DNA of 64,000 nucleotides from Myxococcales bacterium (lineage in GTDB: Bacteria > Myxococcota_A > Polyangia > Haliangiales > Haliangiaceae). The stretch spans positions 372,001 through 436,000 of the forward strand of contig JADJGV010000002.1 of NCBI GenBank assembly GCA_016707895.1, read 5' to 3'. Position numbers and translations under genes: made by a program. The notes beneath the pieces are model-generated. The model had not been told where the DNA came from. It made no database searches and saw only the letters and a list, made by a program, of their open reading frames with translations. Below are positions 50,309 through 60,474 of this stretch, piece by piece. Positions within the stretch are counted from its first letter, which is position 1; every line of letters starts with the position of its first letter.

Positions 50309-51862
50309 CTACGGCGCGGCGGGGTAGATGATCCGCGCGCGCACCGCGGTCATGTCGCGATCGGGATCGGTGGCGCTGCCGTCGCTCCAGGTGACCGCGA
50401 CCGAGCGATCGGGGAGCCAGCCGAGCGACGGGTCTTCCTGATCGCCGGGCGTGGTGGAGTTGACCAGCTGCGCGTCGCCGACGGGGGCGAGGTCGCCGTC
50501 GTAGCGGCGGAAGCGGACGCCGCAGCCGGCGCCGTCGCTGCCCTCGTTGCAGGCCGACCAGGCGACGCCGACGTCGGTGCCGTCGATGGCGAGGGCGGCG
50601 GGGCCGGACTCCGAGTCGTTGGTGACGATCACCGCGGCGCCGACGCCGGCGCCGGCGGCGGTGTAGCGGCGCAGGATCAGCTCGCCGTGATCGGCCGCGC
50701 CGCTGATGGTCTGGTGGCGGTAGAGCATGACCAGGTCGTTGCCGAGGCGGGCCAGCTGCGGCGGGCCGAGGTTGTCGCCGGGGTGGCTGGCGGCCAGCAG
50801 GTCGACCGGGCTCAGCGCCGCGCCGGTGGTGCCGTACAGCCGGCCGCGGATGTCGCTGCCGACCCGCCACGCGAACGCCAGCGCCGAGCCGTTGCCGAGC
50901 GTCACGACCGCGGGCGCCTCGTCGTCGGTGCGCACCGTCGTCGACACCACGAACGGGTCGGGGGTGTTGGTGATCGGGTTGTTGATCGGCTGGCCGGTGG
51001 CCGACAGGAAGCGCGCCTTGACCACGGTCTGGCCGACCATCGTGCCGGTGTCGGTCCAGGCCACGACGAAGCGGCCGTCGGGGAACACCGCGACCGCCGG
51101 CGTGCCCGGCGAGGTCGCCGTCGTCACCTGGGTCTCGATCGGCGTGACGTGGTTGCCGGCGGCGTCGATCACCACCGCGAACAGATCGCCGAAGGTGGTC
51201 CACGCCGCCAGCGTGGTGCCGTTGCGATCGGTCACCATGGACGGCTCGTAGCCGGTCTCGCCGTCGGTCTGGTTGATGTTGAACTGCCCGGTGCCGGCGG
51301 CGATGCCGGTGGTCACCGCGGTGCCGGTGGCGTCGTAGCGCCGGCCGAATACGTCGCAGCGCCCCACCATCTGGCAGGTATCCGACCAGCCGATCGTGAA
51401 CACGCCGTCGGCGCCGATCGCGAGCTGGCGGCCGCCGCCGTCGAGGCGGAACGCCAGGTCCTGGCTGCCGACGTAGGTGGTGTTGACGACGAAGTCGTTG
51501 GGCTCGAGCAAGAGGTCGGCGTCGACGCGGCTGTCGGCGATCGGCACCACCAGCTGGCCGACGCCGCGGGCCAGGCCGCCGCCGTCCTTGGCCACCACGT
51601 CGATCGTCAGGTCGCCGGTGCGGCCCGGGGTCTGGACGCTGAACGACATCGGGAACGACCGCCCCGACACCGCGAACGCCTCGCTCTGCGTCGAGCTGTC
51701 GTTGGCCAGCACCACCGCGAGCTCGGTGACGTTGGTGACCGCCGGCCGCGCCTGGAGGTGCACGACGATCACCGGCTCGTCGCTGCCGCACGCGCCCAGC
51801 AGCGCCCCGGCCACGACGGCGGCGGGGCCCCAGAGCCAGGGGGACGGACGAGGCGAGCGCAC
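50309..51862 (-). CDS. Hypothetical beta-propeller-like lipoprotein
   Basis: 517 residues. GTG start 51862, lipobox GALLGAC, then a cell-surface protein with repeated blades that each contain W/FxxGxxDxxG-like turns, for example VFTIGWSDTCQMVGRCDVFG, GNGSALAFAWRVGSDIRGRL and DRSVAVTWSDGSATDPDRD. Three similar ~70-residue units can be followed by eye. The family resembles myxobacterial secreted proteins of unknown role. It is convergent with the second RAYT, 4 bases between the stops. Upstream of the GTG no alternative ATG is in frame, so the start is the weakest part of the call. Confidence 0.65.
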   Translation of the reverse strand: MRSPRPSPWLWGPAAVVAGALLGACGSDEPVIVVHLQARPAVTNVTELAVVLANDSSTQSEAFAVSGRSFPMSFSVQTPGRTGDLTIDVVAKDGGGLARGVGQLVVPIADSRVDADLLLEPNDFVVNTTYVGSQDLAFRLDGGGRQLAIGADGVFTIGWSDTCQMVGRCDVFGRRYDATGTAVTTGIAAGTGQFNINQTDGETGYEPSMVTDRNGTTLAAWTTFGDLFAVVIDAAGNHVTPIETQVTTATSPGTPAVAVFPDGRFVVAWTDTGTMVGQTVVKARFLSATGQPINNPITNTPDPFVVSTTVRTDDEAPAVVTLGNGSALAFAWRVGSDIRGRLYGTTGAALSPVDLLAASHPGDNLGPPQLARLGNDLVMLYRHQTISGAADHGELILRRYTAAGAGVGAAVIVTNDSESGPAALAIDGTDVGVAWSACNEGSDGAGCGVRFRRYDGDLAPVGDAQLVNSTTPGDQEDPSLGWLPDRSVAVTWSDGSATDPDRDMTAVRARIIYPAAP

Positions 51863-51927
51863 GATAACCAGGCGAGCTAGGAGACGGGGTACCGCATGGA
51901 CCAGAGAGTAGCCTCGCTGTCGCTCGG

Positions 51928-52496
51928 CTAGTCGAAGACGACGTTGCCGAGATCGGTCGACGGGAGGCCGTCGTCGCGCAGGAGGAAGTAGCCCCCTGCG
52001 CCAGCGCCGGCGACGGCGGCGATGCCGCCCCAGAACCACCAGCGAGTGTAGATCGGTTTGTCGCCGCCGCGCGCCGCGCGCTGGCGGGCCAGCTCGCGCT
52101 CGCGCTCGCGGTCCAGGTCGGCCTGCCGCTGCCGCTCGCGCTCCTCGGCCTCGGCCTGGCGCCCCTCGAGGTCGTCGATCAGCTTCTCGACCGCCTCGCG
52201 GTTGTCGGCGTCGGGCACCTCGCGCAGGTACTTGCGGAAGGCGAAGATGGCCTGGTCGTAGTGGTCGAGGTTGCGGTGGGCCTGGCCGATGTTGAACAAG
52301 AGCTTGGGCAGCGGCTTGGCCTCGTAGGCGGCCTCGAACTCGACCAGCGCCTGATCGAACTTGCCCAGCGCGAACAGCTTGTCGCCCTTGGCGTAGTGCT
52401 TCTTGGCGTCGCGGGTGGCGGTGTCCTCGGCGCGCGCGCCGCCGACCCCGAGCACCAGCGCGATCAGGGCGCACACCCCGACGGCGACCCGTCGGC

Positions 52497-52500
<4 letters not shown>
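51928..52500 (-). CDS. TPR protein with C-terminal transmembrane helix
   Basis: 190 residues. Signal peptide-like N-terminus (VAVGVCALIALVLGVGGARA), TPR repeats (HYAKGDKLFALGKFDQALVEF and KLLFNIGQAHRNLDHYDQAI, quoted in part), a charged Arg/Glu coiled coil (EEREREERQ-like), then a transmembrane helix (WGGIAAVAGAGAGGYFLL) and an acidic tail. It overlaps the kinase gene by 4 bp (ATGA), so the two are translationally coupled and the TPR protein probably is a partner of the kinase. Confidence 0.8.
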
Positions 52501-54458
<1,958 letters not shown>

Positions 54459-54497
54459 GAAAGGTCGGGTGCGACGGGCACACCCGGACCACCTTGT

Positions 54498-54526
54498 ATT
54501 CTACGGTCGCCTACGGACGGGGGCAA
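54498..54526 (-). promoter_or_regulatory. Putative promoter of the PEGA kinase operon (TTGCCC-N17-TAGAAT)
   Basis: On the minus strand TTGCCC (54521-54526) and TAGAAT (54498-54503) are spaced 17 bp. This is the clearest sigma-70-like pair in the window, about 40 bases before the kinase ATG. Confidence 0.5.
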
Positions 54527-54562
54527 CGGCTATCGCCGCCTGGCGGTAGGGGCGGGGGGCCT

Positions 54563-54901
54563 TGTCAGGCTTTCGGACAAGCACCGGTCGGCGCGCGGGG
54601 AGTCTCGCGTCGCGGGGGAAGGGCTCGATCCCGGCTTTGCCCGACGTCCCCGACGAGCCCTCGAGGTTCACGCGGCGCGGTGAGCCACCTGCCTCCACCT
54701 GGGCTCGGCGACGAGCCCCCTGGAACCCAGAGCCTGTCAGCGTTTCGGTCGAGCACCGGTCGGCGCGCGGGGAGTCTCGCGTCGCGGGGGGAGGCTCGAT
54801 CCCGGCTTTGCCCGACGTCCCCGACGAGCCTTCGAGGTTCACGCGGCGCGGTGAGCCACCTGCCTCCACCTGGGCTCGGCGACGAGCCCCCTGGAACTCA
54901 G
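54563..54901. repeat. Tandem ~171-bp direct repeat, structured and noncoding
   Basis: Two near-identical copies (landmarks TGTCAG at 54563 and 54735; GCACCGGTCGGCG at 54581 and 54753; CCCCCTGGAAC ends near 54728 and 54899). They differ by a few bases and a single indel. On the minus strand each copy includes GGGCTCG-TCGC-CGAGCCC, a perfect 7-bp stem. The second copy reaches the stop codon of the HEAT gene. No credible protein is encoded in either strand of the repeat. Origin and role are unknown. Confidence 0.75.
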
Positions 54902-55479
54902 CGCCCGCCGGTCAGGCACAGCGGGTCGATGCGGTCCAGCGCGGTCTGCAGGGCGGCCTTGACCTGGGGGTTGGTCTCCCGGGTGTTCTGGACCCGCAGC
55001 GGCGAGCAGGCCGCCGGCGAGGAGGTCGCGGCCAGCGCCAGCGCCGCCGCCGCGCGCACGTCGCGGAGCTCGCTGGTGAGGTTGGCCGCCAGCGCCGGCA
55101 CGGCGTCGGTCCCGCCGTTCTCGCCGAGCCCCTCGATCGCCGCCATGAGGTAGATGCGCTCGAGGCGATCGTCGCTGTCGCGGAACGCCACCACCGCCGA
55201 GGTCAGCGCGGCCCGGGCGATGTTGTCGGGGAACTGGCCGAGCGCGCGGTAGGCCCGGGCGCGCATGCCGACGGTCACCGCGGGGTCGCTCGAGTTGACC
55301 ACGACCAGGAGCTGCGACAGGTCGCCGGCCAGGGCCTGCTCGAGCGCGGCGCGGCTGGGCAGGTAGTCGAACCCCGAGAGGATCTGCTCGAGCCGGGTGC
55401 GCGCCAGGACGTTGCCGTCGGCGGCGGGCGCCGTGGCGAGCAGCGCCGTCAGCGCCAGGAGCGCGCGTTCGAGCCTCAT
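54898..55479 (-). CDS. HEAT-repeat-like exported protein
   Basis: 193 residues. An N-terminal hydrophobic segment (LERALLALTALLATAPA) suggests export. The rest is helical and repeats in HEAT style (VGMRARAYRALGQFPDN, SDDRLERIYLMAAIEGLG, SELRDVRAAAALALAAT), ending DPLCLTGGR. Two Cys near the end (AACSPLR, PLCL) could pair. It overlaps the upstream gene by 4 bp (ATGA) and is probably expressed with it. Its stop codon lies at the edge of the tandem repeat. Confidence 0.7.
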   Translation of the reverse strand: MRLERALLALTALLATAPAADGNVLARTRLEQILSGFDYLPSRAALEQALAGDLSQLLVVVNSSDPAVTVGMRARAYRALGQFPDNIARAALTSAVVAFRDSDDRLERIYLMAAIEGLGENGGTDAVPALAANLTSELRDVRAAAALALAATSSPAACSPLRVQNTRETNPQVKAALQTALDRIDPLCLTGGR

Positions 55480-57038
55480 CGCAGCACCGGGCTCGCGCGC
55501 AGGATCTCGCGCTGTTCGGTCGACAGCGAGGTGCCGCCGTCCTCGCCCCAGTACATGAGGTTGTCGTCGGAGGTCGGGCTGTCGATCAGCGGATCGTCGG
55601 CGCCCTCGGGCTCGGGCTCGCGGTTGCGGTACAGGCCCAGGTGCCGCGCGATGGCGTGGGCGGTGGTGCGCGCCAGCCGATCCCAGGCCGGTTCGTCGCG
55701 GCGGGCCGGGTCGGTGTTGTTGCACAGCGCGGTCGCGGCGATCGCGACGCCCGAGGCGCCGGTCCGCGGCAGCGGCGCGCCGGGCGTGCCACCGACGACG
55801 GCCTCGAGCCCGGCCGGCATGATCGTGCGGACGAAGAACACCGAGACCCCGCGATCGTCGTCGGCGGTCGCGAACAGCTCGCCGGCGCGCTCGCTGGCCA
55901 GCCCCTCGAGCTCGACCGGCGCGGCGGTCGCCTCGTAGGTCACGGTGCCGATCGCGATGTTGGCGGCGGCGAAGATGTCGCGCAGGCGCTGCAGGAACAC
56001 CGTCTGGAACTGCGGATCGACCGGCGCCGTGGTCGGGCTCAGCGCCGGGACGTTGGGCAGGCACGGGTGATCGGTCAGGTCGGCGAAGTGGAAGTGCAGG
56101 TCGAGGGTGGCGCCCGGGCCGAGCTTCTCGACGATCCGCACCCGTCGGCCCTCGAGCGTCACCCCCGGGCGATCGGACGAGCTGGTGATCGTCATCGTGT
56201 ACACGCCGGCCTGGAGCGCCACCGCCGACGTCGACGGGATCTGCAGCACCGCGACGCCGGGCAGCGGCTTGTGGCGCAGCGCGCCGGCGAAGTACTCGGC
56301 GATCGTGGTGGGCGCGGTGAAGATCGACGCGTTCTCGGGATCGGTGACCGCGGTGACGCCGATGCGCTCGTCGGCCTGCGCCGCCTCGGCGACCAGCACC
56401 AGCGACGTCGCGTTGTTGACCACCGGGATGATCAGCGGCTGGCTGACCTGGGGCCGCAGCGGCACCTCGAACGTGAGCGTGGCGCGGGTGGGCAGGCAGC
56501 CGTAGTAACCGCCGAGGAACGAGCTGGCGTCCGACGACACCCGGGGGATGCCGACGCACTGGAAGCCGCGCAGGCACTCGCTGTCGACCTCGCACAGCTC
56601 GGTGCACCGCCCCAGCGCGCAGGCCCCGACGCGACAGTCGGTGTCGATCTGGCAGGTCGAGCCGACCACGCCACCGGCGGTGGCCTCGCGCTGGCAGGTC
56701 CCGTCGCCGGCGACGAACGCGTCGATCGGCAGCCGGCACGATTGGCCGGGGCCGCAGTCCGCCTCGCCATTGCAGCTGTCGCCCACCTCGGTCTCGACCA
56801 GCCGGCAGGTGTGGGAATCACACACCCGGCCATCGCCGCAGTCGACGTTGGCCAGGCAGCCGGGCCGACAGATGTGATCCAGGCACTGTAGGCCGCTGGC
56901 GCAATCGGCTACCGTCGCGCAGCTCTCGCCGACGTCGGCCCCGCCGCCGCCGCAGCCGAGCGCCCCGATGGCCATGACGACCCCAGCGATCCACCGAGGC
57001 GGACCTGCGGGCGGCCGGTTGGATGCGGATCGGGCCAT
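55476..57038 (-). CDS. Lipoprotein of metalloprotease-like family with degenerate zinc motif
   Basis: 520 residues. Lipobox GALGC, then several Cys-rich repeats (SCATVADCASGLQCLDHIC and similar, about residues 30-140), then a beta domain and a C-terminal region with the order usual for zinc metalloproteases: TTAHAIARHLGLYRN, then DPLIDSP, DDNLMYWGEDGG and EQREILRASPV. The pattern HExxHxxGL is replaced by HAIARHLGL, so the Glu and a His are missing and catalysis is doubtful. It is coupled to the HEAT gene. ATG 57038 was chosen by the lipoprotein signal. Confidence 0.65.
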   Translation of the reverse strand: MARSASNRPPAGPPRWIAGVVMAIGALGCGGGGADVGESCATVADCASGLQCLDHICRPGCLANVDCGDGRVCDSHTCRLVETEVGDSCNGEADCGPGQSCRLPIDAFVAGDGTCQREATAGGVVGSTCQIDTDCRVGACALGRCTELCEVDSECLRGFQCVGIPRVSSDASSFLGGYYGCLPTRATLTFEVPLRPQVSQPLIIPVVNNATSLVLVAEAAQADERIGVTAVTDPENASIFTAPTTIAEYFAGALRHKPLPGVAVLQIPSTSAVALQAGVYTMTITSSSDRPGVTLEGRRVRIVEKLGPGATLDLHFHFADLTDHPCLPNVPALSPTTAPVDPQFQTVFLQRLRDIFAAANIAIGTVTYEATAAPVELEGLASERAGELFATADDDRGVSVFFVRTIMPAGLEAVVGGTPGAPLPRTGASGVAIAATALCNNTDPARRDEPAWDRLARTTAHAIARHLGLYRNREPEPEGADDPLIDSPTSDDNLMYWGEDGGTSLSTEQREILRASPVLR

Positions 57039-57079
57039 GTTTGGGCGACCGCGCGCTGCGCGGGCGCGCGGGACCTCTA

Positions 57080-57085
57080 TATAAT
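57080..57085 (+). promoter_or_regulatory. Consensus -10 TATAAT before outer-membrane-like gene
   Basis: A perfect TATAAT 24 bases before the ATG of the gene at 57110, in a GC-rich region. No clear -35 at 17 bp. Confidence 0.45.
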
Positions 57086-57109
57086 GCCACGCGCTTGCCG
57101 GAGGAAGAC

Positions 57110-57853
57110 ATGCGACTCGACCTAGCTTGCCGACGTACCGTGACCATCGCCGCAACCCTCCTGGCGGTCGCCGCCGGCGCCGCCACCGCGCAGGCCCAGG
57201 CGGCCCTCGACGATGATGACTCGAGCGCGCCCACGCCGACGGCCACCGCCGCGCCCGTGGCCACCGAGAAGACCAACATCGGCCTCGGCTTCCGCCTGCG
57301 CAACGTGCGCGTGCCGCAGGGCCTGATCGAGGTCTTCGTCAAGCAGGCACCGGCCGGCGCGTCCAACGTGGGCTTCGGCCTCGAGGTGGCGCGGCGCAAG
57401 GGCCAGTTCGAGGTCCAGCTGGGCCTCGAGTACGAGAAGATCTCGATCGAGAAGGGCATCTGGATCGAGAACGGCGACACGATCCCCACCGACGAGGTCG
57501 ACTACGTCGAGTTCGACGGGTTCGGCTGGGTCACCGCCGAGCTGTCGTTCCTCTACCACACCGAGATCATCCCCCAGCTGTCGGTGCGCTACGGCGGCGG
57601 CGCGGGCATCGGCGTGCTGACCGGCGACATCCTGCGCACCGACTACCGCTGCGCGACCGCGGCGCAGGACACCTGCGTCGAGAGCCCGACCGCGACCAAC
57701 CGCTCGACGCCGTACGACCTGCCCCCGGTGATGCTGGTCGTGAACGCGATCGTCGGCCTGCAGATCAAGCCGACCGACGAGATCTTCATCAACATCGAGG
57801 GCGGGCTGCGGACGATCCCGTTCTTCGGGACGACGGCCGGCTACTACTTCTGA
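57110..57853 (+). CDS. Outer-membrane beta-barrel-like protein
   Basis: 247 residues. Signal peptide (VTIAATLLAVAAGAATAQA) and an acidic linker, followed by alternating strands (NIGLGFRLRNVRVP, FEVQLGLEYEKISIEKG, WVTAELSFLYHTEI, LSVRYGGGAGIGVLTG) and an aromatic end FGTTAGYYF, which is the terminal-Phe pattern of outer-membrane barrels. A disulfide may join RCATAAQDTC. The gene has a good Shine-Dalgarno (GGAGGA, 57100) before ATG 57110 and a TATAAT hexamer upstream, unlike most neighbours, and may be strongly expressed. Confidence 0.75.
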   Translation: MRLDLACRRTVTIAATLLAVAAGAATAQAQAALDDDDSSAPTPTATAAPVATEKTNIGLGFRLRNVRVPQGLIEVFVKQAPAGASNVGFGLEVARRKGQFEVQLGLEYEKISIEKGIWIENGDTIPTDEVDYVEFDGFGWVTAELSFLYHTEIIPQLSVRYGGGAGIGVLTGDILRTDYRCATAAQDTCVESPTATNRSTPYDLPPVMLVVNAIVGLQIKPTDEIFINIEGGLRTIPFFGTTAGYYF

Positions 57854-57866
57854 GGCCGCTGGGAGG

Positions 57867-58541
57867 TCAGGGGCAGCGCGCGTCGACGCGCCCCAGCGCT
57901 TCGTCGAAGGCGTCGGCGGTGGTGGTTGGGGGCGGCGTGGCGTCGAGGAGGGTGATGCCGACGAGGCGCAGGCCGAGCGTGGCGTCGGGGACGAACAAGA
58001 GGTCGAAGCCGAGGGCGCCGTCGGCGTCGGCGTCGATCGCGCAGGTGGCGACCGGGATGCCGGTCGCGGGCGCCAGGCCGCTGTTGTCGCAGAGCAGCTG
58101 GTAGCCGAGCGCGGTGTCGGCCAGGGCCGCGGAGGCGACCTTGCCGAGGCGCGCGAGGGCCGGATCGAGCGCGGCGCCGCACAGGCGACCCATCGTCGCG
58201 GCGACCGGCTTGCTGGCGTCGTCGAGCGTGCGCAGCTCGACCACGCCGAACTTGCGATCGGTGACGCGGGTCCATGGTTGCGTCCCGGCCAGGAGCGCGG
58301 TCACGAGCTCCTCGGTGGCGACCTCGGGCAGCTCGGTCGGGCTGGCCAGGCCGGTGCGCTTGCCGGCGCGCAGGGTCGGCTCGTCGGCGCCGCTCGCGGG
58401 TTCGGGGACGTCGGCGTCGATCGCCGGCGGGGCGGCGGCGTCGAGGGCGGGCGGCGGCGGCGCCGGCGGCGCGGCGGACTTCGACTTGCACGCCGCGGTG
58501 GCGGCGACGGCGGCGAGCGCGAGGGGCAAGGCGCGGGGCAT
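57867..58541 (-). CDS. Hypothetical lipoprotein
   Basis: 224 residues. Lipobox ATAAC then a Lys/Ser-Pro/Ala linker (CKSKSAAPPAPPPP) and a domain with Cys in GRLCGAAL, YQLLCDNSG, VATCAID and at the C-terminus (DARCP), four Cys that may pair. No family recognised. The ATG at 58541 has TACTGT six bases upstream. It lies 28 bp below the selB stop on the same strand, but its own -10-like hexamer suggests separate transcription. Confidence 0.65.
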   Translation of the reverse strand: MPRALPLALAAVAATAACKSKSAAPPAPPPPALDAAAPPAIDADVPEPASGADEPTLRAGKRTGLASPTELPEVATEELVTALLAGTQPWTRVTDRKFGVVELRTLDDASKPVAATMGRLCGAALDPALARLGKVASAALADTALGYQLLCDNSGLAPATGIPVATCAIDADADGALGFDLLFVPDATLGLRLVGITLLDATPPPTTTADAFDEALGRVDARCP

Positions 58542-58547
58542 CGCCAC

Positions 58548-58553
58548 ACAGTA
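58548..58553 (-). promoter_or_regulatory. Putative -10 (TACTGT) before lipoprotein gene
   Basis: TANNNT hexamer ending six bases before the ATG at 58541. Confidence 0.4.
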
Positions 58554-58569
58554 ACGCACGAGTCCGCGG

Positions 58570-60474
58570 TCAGCGCTTGCGCCGCAGATCGCCGATCCGC
58601 AGGGTCACCTTCTCGGCGTCGAAGTGCTCGGCGAGCGGGATCGAGTACTTGCGGGTGGTGCCGCAGACGTCCTTCCACGCCTGCGGGGCGATCTCGCGGT
58701 TGGCCTCGAGGTACGCGAGCAGCCGGGCCTTGAGCGCCGCCACCGCCTCGGCGTCGGCGTAGTAGTCGGGCTTGATCTTGACGATCAGCTTGGCCGCGAC
58801 CAGCCGGTCGAGCGCCGGCTTGAGCTGGGCCTCGGTCTGCCGCAGGCCCTCGGCGATCTCCTTGGGCCGCGGCGCCTCCAGGCCCCAGCCGCGGAACTGC
58901 GTGTGCAGCGTCGCGTCGGCGCCGGTGAGCCGCGGGCGCGGCGCGGCGGCCTTGCGGATGACGTCGGCGTCGGCGGTGATCGCGCCGCGGCGGATCAGCT
59001 CGCCGATCACCAGGTCGAAGCCGCGCACCGACAGCGCCGCCGGCAGGCGCTGGCGCAGCTCCTCGCGGGCCACCGCGCCGTCGGAGGCCGCCGCCAGCCG
59101 CGCGGCGATCGTGCGCTCGAGCGTCGCCACCGTCTCGACGTGCAGCAGGTCGTCGCCGCTGCCCAGCAGCTCGCCGCGCTCGAGCAGCGCCGCCAGGATC
59201 GCGTCGAGCTCGGCGCCGGCGACGCCGATGCGCTGCGCCAGCACGTGGCGCGCCGGCACCGCCGCGGCGCACGCGCGCAGCTCGAGCGCGACCCGATCGG
59301 CGGCCCGGGCCGCAGCGAACCGGGCGATCACCGCCGCGTGCTCGTCGGCGCGGGCCGCGGCGCGGCGCAGCTTGGGGGCGTGGACCCGCACGATCTCGCC
59401 GCCGCCCAGCGTCGTGCCGTGGTTGGCCAGCGGCGTGAAGCCGCGCAACAGGAAGCGATCGCCGGGCAGCGCGGCCAGCGGCGTCGCGCGATCGACGCGC
59501 AGCTGCGCGACCGCCTCGCCGCCGGGCGGCACCGGCGGGCCCGCGATCACCAGCGTCGCCAGCACCTGCGCGGTGCCGTGGTGGACCAGCACCTTGCTGC
59601 GCGGCGGCAGCGGCGCGGTGGCCGCGGCGACGTGGCGCAGCCGGACATCGAGCAGGTGGCTGGGGGCGAGCGCGCCGGCGTGGCCGACCACGTCGCCGCG
59701 GGCCACGTCGTCGGTGGCGACGCCGTGCAGGTTGATCGCCACGCGCTGGCCGGCGGTGGCGCGCTCGACCGCCGCGCCGTGGACGTGCAGCCCGCGCACC
59801 CGCGTCGCCAGCCGCCGCGGGTAGACCTCGACCTCGTCGCCCACCGCCACCGCGCCGCTGGTGATGGTGCCGGTGACCACCGTGCCGAAGCCGCGCAGCG
59901 TGAACACCCGGTCGATCGGCACGCGCAAGAGGCCGGTGCCCGGCCGCGGCGGCAGCCCGGCCAGCGCCTGCTCGATCGCCGCGATCAGCGCCGGCAGCCC
60001 CGCGCCGGTCCGGGCCGAGACCGCCAGCCGCGGCGCGTCGGCCAGGAAGGTCCCGGCGAACGCGGCGGCCAGCTCGTCGTCGAGCATCGCCAGCCAGTCG
60101 TCGTCGACCAGGTCGCGCTTGGTGACGACCACCAGGCCGCGGCGCACGCCGAGCAGCTGGCACACGTCGAGGTGCTCACGGGTCTGGGGCATGACGCCCT
60201 CGTCGGCCGCCACCACCAGCAGCACCAGATCGAGGCCGGTCGCGCCGGCCACCATCGAGCGGATGAACCGCTCGTGGCCGGGCACGTCGACCACCGCGAC
60301 CCGCGCGCCGCCCGGCAGATCGAGGTGGGCGAAGCCGAGCTCGGTGGTGATGCCGCGGGCCTTCTCGACCGCCAGCCGATCGGTGTCGATGCCGGTCAGC
60401 GCGTGGACCAGCGCGGTCTTGCCGTGATCGATGTGGCCGGCGGTGCCGACGACGAAGGGCCAGGACGCGGTCAC
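58570..60474 (-). CDS. selB: Selenocysteine-specific elongation factor
   Basis: 634 residues. The N-terminal GTPase has GTAGHIDHGKT (G1), RGITTELGFAHLDLP (the SelB-type variant of switch I), DVPGHERF (G3), TKRDLVD (G4) and SARTGAG (G5), followed by EF-Tu-like domains 2-3. About 250 C-terminal residues form winged-helix domains, ending KDVCGTTRKYSIPLAEHFD and RIGDLRRKR, as in SelB, which bind the SECIS hairpin. It delivers Sec-tRNA(Sec) to recoded UGA codons. GTG start 60474 overlaps the upstream acyl-CoA synthetase gene by 4 bp. selA, selC and selD are not in the window. Confidence 0.95.
   Translation of the reverse strand: MTASWPFVVGTAGHIDHGKTALVHALTGIDTDRLAVEKARGITTELGFAHLDLPGGARVAVVDVPGHERFIRSMVAGATGLDLVLLVVAADEGVMPQTREHLDVCQLLGVRRGLVVVTKRDLVDDDWLAMLDDELAAAFAGTFLADAPRLAVSARTGAGLPALIAAIEQALAGLPPRPGTGLLRVPIDRVFTLRGFGTVVTGTITSGAVAVGDEVEVYPRRLATRVRGLHVHGAAVERATAGQRVAINLHGVATDDVARGDVVGHAGALAPSHLLDVRLRHVAAATAPLPPRSKVLVHHGTAQVLATLVIAGPPVPPGGEAVAQLRVDRATPLAALPGDRFLLRGFTPLANHGTTLGGGEIVRVHAPKLRRAAARADEHAAVIARFAAARAADRVALELRACAAAVPARHVLAQRIGVAGAELDAILAALLERGELLGSGDDLLHVETVATLERTIAARLAAASDGAVAREELRQRLPAALSVRGFDLVIGELIRRGAITADADVIRKAAAPRPRLTGADATLHTQFRGWGLEAPRPKEIAEGLRQTEAQLKPALDRLVAAKLIVKIKPDYYADAEAVAALKARLLAYLEANREIAPQAWKDVCGTTRKYSIPLAEHFDAEKVTLRIGDLRRKR

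Noticed and set aside
54562..55938. Plus-strand ORF through the tandem repeat
   Set aside because: It contains two copies of the same peptide only because the DNA is duplicated, then runs antisense to the HEAT gene; no domain is seen.
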